Assembly (NCBI GenBank): GCA_043228905.1 | Contig: JBHGNT010000001.1 | Coordinates: 10,912,001-10,976,000 of the forward strand | DNA length: 64,000 nt | Source: Azolla caroliniana | Lineage: Eukaryota > Polypodiophyta | Direction of reading: 5' to 3' | Shown: one piece after another, positions 20,929 to 30,852 of the stretch | Numbering within the stretch: the first letter of the stretch is position 1 | Layout: each line of letters opens with the position of its first letter | Program-made: the position numbers and the translations under genes | Notes under the pieces: generated by a model | The model's database searches: none | Told to the model about the DNA's origin: nothing | Seen by the model: the letters and a program-made list of their open reading frames with translations, nothing else

Positions 20929-21955
20929 TTGTTGCTAAACCCTATTGAGTCCACTCCTCCATTGCCGCCATTCTACACTCAGTTACTGGCACTGTGTGGT
21001 CCAAGTATCATCTGCCACTATTCAATCCGACGGAGTTCACTCCTCCATTGCCGCCATTCTACACTCAGTTGCCGACACTGTTTAGTCCAAACATCATCTA
21101 CCAAGTTCATTCCTCCATTGCCGCCACTCTACACTCAGTTGCCGCTACTGTGAAGGTCGTATATTACCGCCACATTTCAATCCGATGGATTTAACTCCTT
21201 CTCCACTGCCATCGTTCTACTCTCAGTTGCTGTCATTGTGCGTTCCAAGCATCATCTGCCACAATTCGATCTGACAGAGTTCACTCCGTCGCCATCATCC
21301 TACACTCAGTTGTCGCTACTATTCGGTCCTAGATTGCTGCCACTTTTCGATTTGACGGAGTTCACTCATCCATTGCCATCATTCTACACTTAGTTGCCGC
21401 TATTGTTCAGTCATGTATTGCTGCCACTTTTCGATCTGAGGGAGTTCACTCCTTCTCCACTGCCGCGATTCTACTCTCAGTTGCCGTCATTGTGCATTCC
21501 AAGCATCATCTGCCACTGTTCGATCTGACGGAGTTCACTCCATTGTCATCATTCTACACTCAATTGCCGCTATTGTTCAGTCCTGGATTGCTGCCACTTT
21601 TCAATTTGACGGAGTTCACTCATCCATTGCCATCATTCTACACTCAGTTGCCGTGACTGTTCAACCGTGTATTGCTACCACTTTTCGATCCGAGGTAGTT
21701 CACTCCTTCTCCACTGCCGCGATTCTACTCTCAGTTTTCGTCACTGTGTGTTCCAAGCATCATCTGCCACTGTTCCATCTAAAGGAATTCACTCCTACAT
21801 TGCCATCATTCTATACTCAGTTGCCGCTATTGTTGGGTCCTAGATTGCCAAAACTATTCAATCAAACGGAGTTCACTCCACTGTCGTCATTCTACAGTCA
21901 GTTGCCACCACTATTCGGCCCTGGATTATCGCCACTGTTCGGTCTTGAATTTCAA
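20929..21955 (+). repeat. Codon-phased minisatellite (about 84-bp unit, 28 residues)
   Basis: About a dozen degenerate units contain TTCTACACTCAGTTGCCG and CACTTTTCGATCTGACGGAG. A typical unit is about 84 bp and translates to variants of PPLPPFYTQLPLLF-PGLLP-LFDLTEFT. The last units are open (frame 21653-21958) and end with a stop after PLFGLEFQ. Earlier units fall into other frames. I do not recognise the peptide. It may be the decayed end of a repeat-protein gene or a simple minisatellite. Confidence 0.75.
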
Positions 21956-22139
21956 TAACTATTCCGTCTATTGATTATCTTGTGTATTGTTGTGTATAAT
22001 CTTGTGTATTGCAGAATATTTTTGTGTATTGTTGTTGCCCATAACCATCTTTAATACGTGTCTTTTTTTCGGCAAAATTAGGGTTTAAACCTATCAAGCT
22101 AAATGGAAGGGGAAGGAGGGTGTTTAGAATTACCCCTCA

Positions 22140-25100
22140 ATGATCATTAGGATAGGGATGACGCTATCAGGACACAACAAGCGATACGAAAGTATTGGGC
22201 AGGAAAAAAAAAGAAAACATCGTCAATTGTTGAATGATACGAAAGCCACACTCACTAAAGGTAAAGATAGTATTGGTTGCAATATAGGTTTAAATATCAT
22301 TGAGAATGGAAGTAATGAGACTACTATCATAGAGAGAAAGGTTGTAGACTATTTCAATGTTCAAACCAAGCACATCAACAATGAAGACAAGAAGGTAGTA
22401 CTTTATGGAATATTAAATGATCCATCGATAAAGGAGTTAGTTGATTCTGATGGTCTTAATGCAAACATAACATTTGTACTAGTAAATAATCTCCGTAATA
22501 GTTTCGTATTCATGAGGAGGTCAGAAGATGATCTTGTCTTAAAAAGGTCTAGTCTAATGATGTTACTTAATAGTGATGTCGACGATATTAACATGAGTGT
22601 GCTATCTGAGGTAATTGGTGTTAGTAGAAAAAGTGTGTACAATACATTGAACCAGATAGTTTCCTCGGGTGAAGGAACTAGTCTCCTAAAGCTAACAACA
22701 AGATCTAAGCCAATGCCACCCATAACATAAGAAATCAAGGATATAATCACAATATTTTGGACTAATGAGAGTAGGGTTTCACCCAGTAAGAAGGGTTTAT
22801 GCAGGAAACGTGTTGCAAGGAGTCAATACGAGGAGCATCCCATTCATCTTCTTGTTGTACCTCAGGTATTTACATTTATCTCAACATTTGTTTTGACTTT
22901 TGAGCTTAGTTAGTTAGCTTATTAGCTACCTCCGAATATGACCATACCAGAATAGCTAATTACCTACCTCAGAATATGACCATAGCTAAATAGCTACCAG
23001 TAATAGCTAATGAGCTACCAGAATAGCTAATTAGCTCCCTCAGAATATGACCATAGCTAACTAGCTACCAGTAATAGCTAATTAGCTACCTCAGAATATG
23101 ATCATAGCTAACTAGCTACTAGTAATAGCTTAATAGCGATTGCCAATAGCTAATTTAGCTATTACCAGTTAATTCGCTACTACAATAGTTAATTAGCTAC
23201 CTAAGAATATCAAACATAACTATTTAGCTACTAGAATAGCTAAATAGCTACCAGTCATAGCTATTTAGCTACCACAATAGCTAATTAGCTGCTTATGACT
23301 ATAGCTAATTGGCTACTAGAATAGCTAATCCCCTACTAGAATAGTTAATTAGCTACCTAAGAATATGAGCATAGTTAATTAGCTACTAGAATAGCTAATT
23401 AGTTGTGTATGACTAGCTAATTAGCTAACTAGCTATTCTCAATAGCTAATTTAGCTATTATCAGCTAATTAGTTGCTAGGATAGGTAATTAGCTACCAAT
23501 CATAGCTATTTAGCTACCAGAATAGTTGATTAACTACCTATAATTATAGCTAATTAGCTACTAGAATAGCTAACTAACTATTCCCAATAGCTAATTAGTT
23601 ATTACCAGCTATTTAACTGCCAAGATAACTAATTAGCATCAAGAATAGCTAATTGGCTACCAATCATAACTGTTTAGCTACCATAATAACTAATTAGCTG
23701 CCTATGACTATAACTAATTAGCTATCAGATTAGCTAACTAGCTATTCCCAATAGCTAATTTAGTTATTACCAGCTAATTAGCTACTAGAATAGCTAAATA
23801 GCTACTAGAATAGCTAAATAGCTACTAGAATAGCTTATTAGCTGCTATAACAGGTTTGGAGCATAGCTAATAAGCTAATCAATATGTCCATTTTATTACG
23901 CAGGTTCATTTATTTATTAGGTTCAGGCGAATGCATCCAAATATCAAAGTTCAACTACGAACATTCAAGTCTCTTAAGCTACACTTTGTGAGACGCTTGA
24001 AGGATCGATACACATGTTGTTGCATTTACCATGTACAAATGGGTTTTTTCTAGGACTTTGTTAATCTACTACGTCACCATAGCGCCTCCCTAACTAATGT
24101 AGTTTGCACTTGTGAGTGCCCAATTTGTCGATCGAGCCCACAAGAGCATTGTAAATCATCTGAGCATGTTATCTCTTCCATGAGTTGTCTTTTAGATTTA
24201 GTATTGTGTCCTAGAGAAACTGAGGCCATCTTCCACAGTCATAAATGTGTTATAGGTTTATGTCAAGATTGTGGGCCTAGTAGATTTAGGTGGTGTCCAA
24301 ATGAATTGAGTAGTGAAATATTAATCTCTCTCAAGTTATTTGAGTAAGTTGACACCAATTTCGAAGGAAAGGTGTGTAAAAGAAAGGATCTAGTTAGGAA
24401 GTCGCTTAAACCAATGGATTTGGTGTCTCCATTTGTAGTATCTCTAGGAAAGTTCATTAAACACAACTTCATTTATTCATGGCAAGCCCATCAGTTTAAG
24501 ACTTGTAGATCTGATTTTCCAAATGATGTAGTAGTCTCAGTAGTAGATTTTGTAGAGAATTATACTTTCAAGCAGCAGAATGAAATTCAATCTATGCATT
24601 GATGTTCAACGCAGGTAACCATTTTTGTGCACATAACATATTTTCGAGTTTCAAGTGATGTTAAAAAAGTAATTCATTTTTTTATTTCTGATGATAAGAA
24701 GCATGATACCTTGTTCTTCCAACATTGTTTCAACTTACATTGGCAATGGTTATTAGCTAAAATTTTGGAGCTTACTCGACATTGGGTCTGGTCTGATGGA
24801 GCTGCGTCACAAATCAAGGCTAGAAGTCCATTTTATTTTGTTGGGAGGTATCCTACTATAACAGGTCTGGAGATGAGATGAATTTTTTTTGGGTCTGGCC
24901 ATGGTAAAGGTGAACATAATGGTGCAAGGCTGTTATAAAGCGGGCACTTACCCATGAGCAACTAAAGGTAGATGGTGTGCAGATGAATTGTGCAGCACAT
25001 GTAGTTGAATTTTTAAGAGCTAATATGTCAACGAGTGCAACTGGTGTTTATTCCTCGCAGGTCCGAGATATCAAACGTAAATTTTGGGAAGTGAAGATAG

Positions 25101-25744
25101 ATGAAGTAAATAGGGAGAAGACCTAGGAGTGCCAAGGAATTCCCGAATTGCGATCTCTCCATTTTGTTCGCAGTTATTCTAGGTTGGATGGTCATTGTAT
25201 TACGGTTAGAGAATTAACTTGTTTTTGCTTCCATTGTGTGCAGGGAAATTGGAGGTATTGTTTAAACAAAGCATATATTCAGAATTGGGAGTATCATACA
25301 TTGAACGATAAGGAAGCAGTTGATGGGGAAACATAAAAGAATGCTGACTTCCCATATCAAGAACGTGGAGATACTCCGAGTGATGTCTTAAATGTTGGGG
25401 ACAATTTTGCTGTAAATGCAGAAGAAGGCAATTCAAAGGGTGTTGATTTCCATATATTGAAGTGCACGGTTAGTAAACAGTGTGCAACGCATAATATATT
25501 AGATGCTTGGGGAAATGTTGTATCTACCAGGACATTCTACATCGAAGGTATTTTTTATGCAAGACTAGATGATTACGATTATGTGTATAGGCTATTAGAA
25601 GACAAACCAGGGGTGTACATGTACTCTCATTTGGTCAGGTGCATCAATGTCCCAATGTCGCAATATAATAGCTGGTCAGGTTTATACACAGTTAGTGCTA
25701 ATGTGTATGAAAGTATTTACAACAATATGCCATGGAATTTGTAG
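22140..25744 (+). pseudogene. Transposase-like gene with WSDG-x-x-SQ motif, degenerate, array in its intron
   Basis: Exon-like blocks in order are 22140-22865 (VLSEVIGVSRKSVYNTLNQI, then FWTNESRVSPSKKGLCRKR after an in-frame TAA at 22728); 23904-24600 (FVRRLKDRYTCCCIYHVQM, then a Cys-rich stretch CTCECPICRSSPQEHC); 24627-24880 (HWVWSDGAASQIKARSPFYF); and 25080-25740 (ELTCFCFHCVQGNWRYCLN, then YMYSHLVRCINVPMSQYN). The donor at 22866 and acceptor at 23901-23903 are good splice sites, so the first TAGCTA array would be intronic. From memory, this block order matches a multicopy family of unnamed plant proteins. The WSDG..SQ box and following histidine region suggest a DDE-type nuclease. Several stops make this copy dead. 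Confidence 0.6.
22905..23885. repeat. Palindromic TAGCTA minisatellite array 1
   Basis: This is nearly 1 kb of degenerate repeats such as TAGCTAATTAGCTACC, separated by CAGAATATGACCA-like or CAATAGCTAATTTAGCTATT-like spacers. The core TAGCTAATTAGCTA is its own reverse complement. The array lies between a good donor (22866) and acceptor (23903) of the transposase-like gene. Confidence 0.9.
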
Positions 25745-26189
25745 CTACAAGTAGCAATTACCAATTTTCTTGTAAAACAAACAAAGCACATGTATTGCAA
25801 ATAAATAGTTTAATGGACCTGTTTGGGAGTTTTTTTTTATTTTATATACAGTCTACTTTTTGTGCTTCTTCTATCAGTCTTCTATCTGATATATAGTTTA
25901 ATGATATCATTTAGGGTTCTTCTTTTCTGAGATACAGATTTACTCAAGTGAACCATGTACAAGTTAAAATAGTTTGCATAATTTTAAGAAAAAACACCAT
26001 CATGAAATCAACAATCCTGAACATACTCTTAAAATTACACAGTAGATAAGTTACTCAAAACAAGCAATTTAATTCTTCATTGATTAAGTGGTAGCAAATT
26101 ACATATTTATAACATCCCATTGCCAATGTCTTGAAATCGTCTATAAACAGCTAAGCTCTTGCTGGTCAGTGGAACTTCTCTACATATAG

Positions 26190-26790
26190 TTTGCATGTAG
26201 CTAGTTTGCAGCTCAATGTTTTCACCAAATAGTGTTCAGGCATTCCATCGAGTAGAATGAGACAACATTTGCGAATGTTGAAGTAATGTCGAAAATGTTC
26301 TGTATCCAGAATCAACGTATTGTCAGCATTATAATCTGGCCAAGTGACCGAAAAATCAAAAAGTCTTTTGAATCTTGCAACATCATTCTGCTCACAATTC
26401 TCTCGTGTCCACTAACCCTTGAAATGTTGTCGCCACTTCGGGAAGAATTTTTCTACACACTTCCACACATTTGTACGTGGTTTTTCGCTCCAAATAAACA
26501 AATCAAAATATTGCACATCCCACTCCAGAAATTGATTTGCATCCCTCCTTGGTGTCATATATCGCACACTCATCAAGACTTTATCAAGCTCTAAGATCAA
26601 GGCTCTTCTTTCAACTTCTAATGGTTTAGGTTTCCATTCCTGTAACTGAGCCTCTGTTACACCAATTACTGGTAGCACACGATCAAGGTCAATCAACTTA
26701 GGTTCTGTCGGCACAATTGGTGTCCTTTTCCTCTTCAAACCCCTGGTCAACTGTGTTGGGCCTGGCTTCACATTCTAGTGCTCTTGTGTT
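26190..26790 (-). pseudogene. FCP1/NLI-type phosphatase-like gene, degenerate
   Basis: Frame 26412-26771 (119 codons) reads a basic start (RGLKRKRTPIVP), then RRALILELDKVLMS and YFDLFIWSEKPRTNVWKCVE. This pattern fits the HAD-type FCP1 homology domain, where DLDxTL carries the nucleophile and xxxIWS-x-xxxxNV follows. Here the first Asp is Glu (LELDKVL), so catalysis would be lost. Past the stop at 26412 another frame gives NADNTLILDTEHF, which resembles the later DD motif region. Family assignment is from memory of the motif pattern only. Confidence 0.5.
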
Positions 26791-26902
26791 GTCGACTTAG
26801 TCATTGGCTCAGTGCATGTAGATACTGATCTGGTCGATATCAGCCCACTGGTATCACATGCTGCATCTACCTACAAAATCAGATCATTTGTGTCAGTTGC
26901 TA

Positions 26903-27403
26903 CATCTACTTTCAAGATGTGGCCCTCTAAACACGCAACAACATCAATAGTTTCCACATTGTCATCGGCCTTAGGAGCAATAGATTCAAACCCTTTAGAC
27001 TCTACAACATCAGAAAACACCAACATATTCACACTCACAAAGTAACTAACAATCTCACAAAACAACATAATGAACATGAAATATTTTCCATCATAGGAAC
27101 ATGAACATAATTATCTTGGAGAAACATCATAGAGTTCCATTACATAATGTTTCTCCATCTACTTTCAGGATGTGGCCCTCTAAACACGCAACAACATCAA
27201 TAGTTTCCACATTGTCATCGGCCTTAGGAGCAATAGATTCAAACCCTTTAGACTCTGCAACATCAGAAAACACCAACATATTCACACTCACAAAGTAACT
27301 AACAATCTCACAAAACAACATAATGAACATGAAATATTTTCCATCATAGGAACATGAACATAATTATCTTGGAGAAACATCATAGAGTTCCATTACATAA
27401 TGT
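26903..27403. repeat. Tandem duplication with 253-bp period
   Basis: 26903-27150 and 27156-27403 are nearly identical, differing at a few bases (for example TTTCAAGATG versus TTTCAGGATG, CTCTACAAC versus CTCTGCAAC). It lies upstream of the FCP1-like frame on that gene's strand, so it may have duplicated part of an N-terminal exon. Confidence 0.93.
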
Positions 27404-27529
27404 GGATCAAGCAACAACCAATCTGAGGTTTTACTTGTCCAAATAGATCATATTAAAACATCATAAAACCCTAGGAAAATCGCTAACAATCATATCCCAC
27501 TAATAAGTATTTCGCTCCAATTCAAGAGC

Positions 27530-27953
27530 CCCTTGATGGAGTAACTGGTCTTGTCCCCGATTGTGGCCCCTTCTTCACCCTTTTTCTAGCCGGTTGCCAA
27601 TTTAGCCTTGCTTCTTTGACCCATTGCGCAAGTGTGTCCTCCGACAACCTTTCCATCACCTCAACAACGGCTTGCAGATCAGCCGCGTCTTACACTAGCT
27701 TTTCCAGTAGAGTGGGATCTGTTTGGACATTATTAGTAGTTGGGCTCAGTGGGGTGGAATCAAGGTTTTGGGATTCGAAAAAATGTTGCATCAAGTGTTC
27801 AAAAACACTATTGTTGTGAACCTCAGATTTACATGTTGTTCCGAATATTTCATGGCTTTTCACATCGTTGCCTAATTCATTACCATCTTCCAAAAGAATA
27901 GGGTGGAGCTGATTTGAAGGAGATGTGATAGCAGGACTCTTACTTTCAGCCAC
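27530..27953 (-). pseudogene. Unrecognised acidic frame, possibly the N-terminal part of the FCP1-like gene
   Basis: Minus-strand frame 27690-27953 (87 codons) begins MAESKSPAITSPSNQLHPIL. After its stop, further residues continue in the same direction (VMERLSEDTLAQWVKEARL, then a basic KRVKKG stretch). Composition is consistent with a genuine N-terminal exon. I recognise no domain. It lies upstream of, and on the same strand as, the FCP1-like piece. Confidence 0.35.
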
Positions 27954-28044
27954 GTTGGCAACTATCTCCTCATTGGTTGCAACGTCATCAGCACCAGACA
28001 GGTCATGCGCCCTCCTTAATCCACAAGATTCTACAACAACATGG

Positions 28045-29118
28045 TTGCTAATTAGCTACATCTTAGCTAACTAGCTATTCTTCAAGACTATGACAATAAC
28101 TAATTAGCTACCACTGAGCTAATTAGCTACTTCGCTTAGGTATGGTACTAGCTAATTAGCTAATAAACTAAAGTAGGGTACTAGCTAGTTAGCCACTATA
28201 ACTAAAGTATGGTAGTAGCTAATTAGCTACTACTTAGCTAATTAGCTACTGTACTAAACGATGGTAGTAGCTAATTAGCTACCACTTTGCTAATTAGCTA
28301 CTCAGCTAAAGTATGGTAGTCGGAAATTAGCTACCACTTAGCTAATTAGCTATTGTACTAAACTATGGTAGTACCTAATTAGCTACCACTTAGCTGATTA
28401 GCTAATTAGCTACTCAACTAAATTATGGTACTAGCTAGTTAGCCACTATAACTAAAGTATGGTAGTAGCTAATTAGCTACTATACTAAACTATGGTAGTC
28501 GCTAATTAGCTACCTCTCAACTAATTAGCTATTGTACTAAACTATGGTAGTCACTAATTAGCTACCACTCAACTAATTAGCTATTGTACTAAACTATGGT
28601 AGTAGCTAATTAGCTACCACTCAACTAATTAGCTATTATACTAAACTATGGTAGTAGCTAATTAGCTACCACTCAGCTAATTAGCTACTGTACTAAACTA
28701 TGGTAGTAGCTAAATAGCTACCACTTACATAATTAGCTACTCTGCTAAAGTATGGTAGTAGCTACTGTACTAAACTATGGTAGTAGCTACTGTACTAAAC
28801 TATGGTAGTAGCTACTGTACTAAACTATGGTAGTAGCTAATTAGCTACCACTTAGCTAATTAGCTACTGTACTAAACTATGGTAGTAGCTAATTATCTAC
28901 CACTTAACTAATTAGCTATTGTACAAAACTATGGTAGTAGCTAATTAGCTACCATTTAGCTAATTAGCTATTGTATTAAACTATGGTAGTAGCTAATTAG
29001 CTAAGTGGTAGCTAATTAGCTAGTGCACTAAACTATGGTAGTAGCTAATTAGCTACTGTACTAAACTATGGTAGTAGCTAATTAGCTACTGTACTAAACT
29101 ATGGTAGTAGCTAATCAT
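28045..29118. repeat. Palindromic TAGCTA minisatellite array 2
   Basis: A regular unit of about 52 bp (TACTAAACTATGGTAGTAGC, then TAATTAGCTACCACT, then AGCTAATTAGCTACTG) is repeated about 20 times, with 25-bp short forms near 28750-28830. Each unit contains one or two palindromes TAGCTAATTAGCTA. It is far more homogeneous than array 1 and ends abruptly at 29118, where Copia RT sequence resumes. Confidence 0.93.
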
Positions 29119-29120
29119 GC

Positions 29121-30852
29121 CGATTAGATAACTGATGTCGGGTCGGGTGATTGTCAAATATATAAGGCTTCCGACGATTTGTCGGAACCGCTTCTCATCG
29201 CAGGCCGGTCCGGAGTTGGACGGAGCTTCAAGTTCCGGTCCAGGGGGGTGGAGATTGGTCGGCATTCCGTCATGCCGAACTTGTACAACATATTCAACAC
29301 ATAGTGTCTTTGTGAGAGCAATATGCCGTCGGGTGAGCGGATCACCTCGATCCTAAGGAAGTAGTGAAGGTCCCCTAGGTCCTTCATCTCAAATGCGTCT
29401 AACAGCTAGGACTTGACTCGGCTTATTTCCTCGAGTCCGGGTCCGGTGATGACTAGATCATCAACATACAGCAAGATGCAAGCCGGACCGTCTGGACCTT
29501 GCCGGATGAACAACGAAGAGTCGGAATTGGAGGCCGCAAACCCCATCTTATGCAACCGGTGCGTGATCTTCGCATTCCAAGCTCGGTGGGCTTGCTTCAG
29601 GACATAAAGTGACTTCTTCAGCCGGCATACTGCTGACTTGTTCATCTCCAACTGGAAACCGGGGGGTTGGGTCATAAAGACCTCTTCTTCAAGATCGCCA
29701 TGAAGAAATGCATTCTTCATGTCCATCTGGTTAAGATGCCACCCCCTTGCGGCAGCAACCGCCAGCACCACACGAACCGTCGTCATCTTCGCTACCGGAG
29801 CAAAGGTCTCGTCGTAGTCGATTCCATGGGTCTACGCGTATCCCTTCGCCACTAACGGGCCTTGTACCAGTTAACCGAACCGTCAACATTGTACTTCACT
29901 TTGTACACCCACTTACATCGGATCGGTTTGCAGTGTCGGGGAGGGTCAACTAGGTCCCATGTGTCGTTCGCATCAAGTGCTCACATTTCTTCCTCCATAG
30001 CGGCACACCAATTTGCATTCTTTGCCATTTTTGCGTAGCTCTCCGGCTCACGCACTTCCACCACCTTGGTCATGTACGCATAGTGATGCGCCATGTACTC
30101 ATTGTACCCGTACCGCTTCACGGGGTTCTTCTGGCAGGAAGATTGGTGTAACTTATCGTTACCTGGTTTGAGGCCCTTCTTCGCCGGTTCGGTCTTCGTT
30201 GCTGAAGATCCGCCTTCTTCTTTTTTAGAGCCGGATCCGCTTCGATCCGACTCACCATTGCCAGTCTCGTGCTCTGGCATCTTCCTCTTCCTCTTTTCCT
30301 TGCGTGTGAACCGTCTCCTTGGTTCCTTGCGCGGGGGGAACACGACAGAGTCTCCACTACTCATCGGTTCATCTTCCGACTGGTCTGTCTGACCCAGTTG
30401 CTCGTTCAGCCCGCTCAACCGAAACAATTCCGAACTCACCCCTAGAGTCTTGAACCCTTCATCTTCTAACTGGACCGGTTCAGGCTCACTAGCCTCATCC
30501 TCTAGTATCGGGTCGGGGTTGGAAGTCAGAGCCGGTCAGTCATACCATGATCTCGTCTCATCAAAATCAACATCCTGGCTAACTCAGACCTGCTTCGTCC
30601 GGGGGTTATAACATTTATACCCCTTTTGCTCATGTGAGTAACCGACAAGGATGCATTTCTCCAACTTTGCATCCAACTTCCTCCGCTTCTCATCCAGCAC
30701 ATGCACATATGCAATGCTACTGAATATCCGAAGGTGTCACAAATTTGGCTTGCACCCTAAATATAGCTCATGCGCGAACATCTTGTCACCGATCCGGTTT
30801 TGGATATAAACGGTCGTCCGGACCGCCTCAGCCCAGTAGAATTTGGGCATAC
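29121..30852 (-). pseudogene. Copia C: integrase end and reverse transcriptase fragment
   Basis: Minus-strand fragments in order are integrase C-part (FYWAEAVRTTVYIQNRIGDK, 30737-30852), a charged linker (29981-30439, GSGSKKEEGGSSATK), RT (29406-29786: MTTVRVVLAVAAARGWHLNQ, KNAFLHGDLEEEVFM, ILLYVDDLVITG) and the RT end (29154-29387: MKDLGDLHYFLRIEV). RNase H is missing because the element is cut at 29118 by the TAGCTA array. At 30852 it is joined to a different Copia family. Confidence 0.87.

Larger units (their letters stand above)
20641..29118. mobile_element. Composite region: candidate DNA transposon with two genes and TAGCTA-palindrome arrays
   Basis: TAGCTA-rich sequence occurs at the left edge (20647-20790), inside a putative intron (22905-23885) and at the right edge (28045-29118). 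Between these lie a minisatellite, a plus-strand transposase-like pseudogene (22140-25744) and a minus-strand FCP1-like pseudogene (26190-26790). Recognisable gypsy sequence abuts the left edge and Copia RT abuts the right edge at 29121, so both edges look sharp. I infer one large DNA element, but I do not see clear terminal inverted repeats or a target duplication, and the two flanks do not belong to one target. A rearranged insertion is equally possible. Confidence 0.45.

Noticed and set aside
22905-29118. CRISPR-like regular arrays
   Set aside because: The repeats are contiguous minisatellites without unique spacers, in a plant nuclear context.
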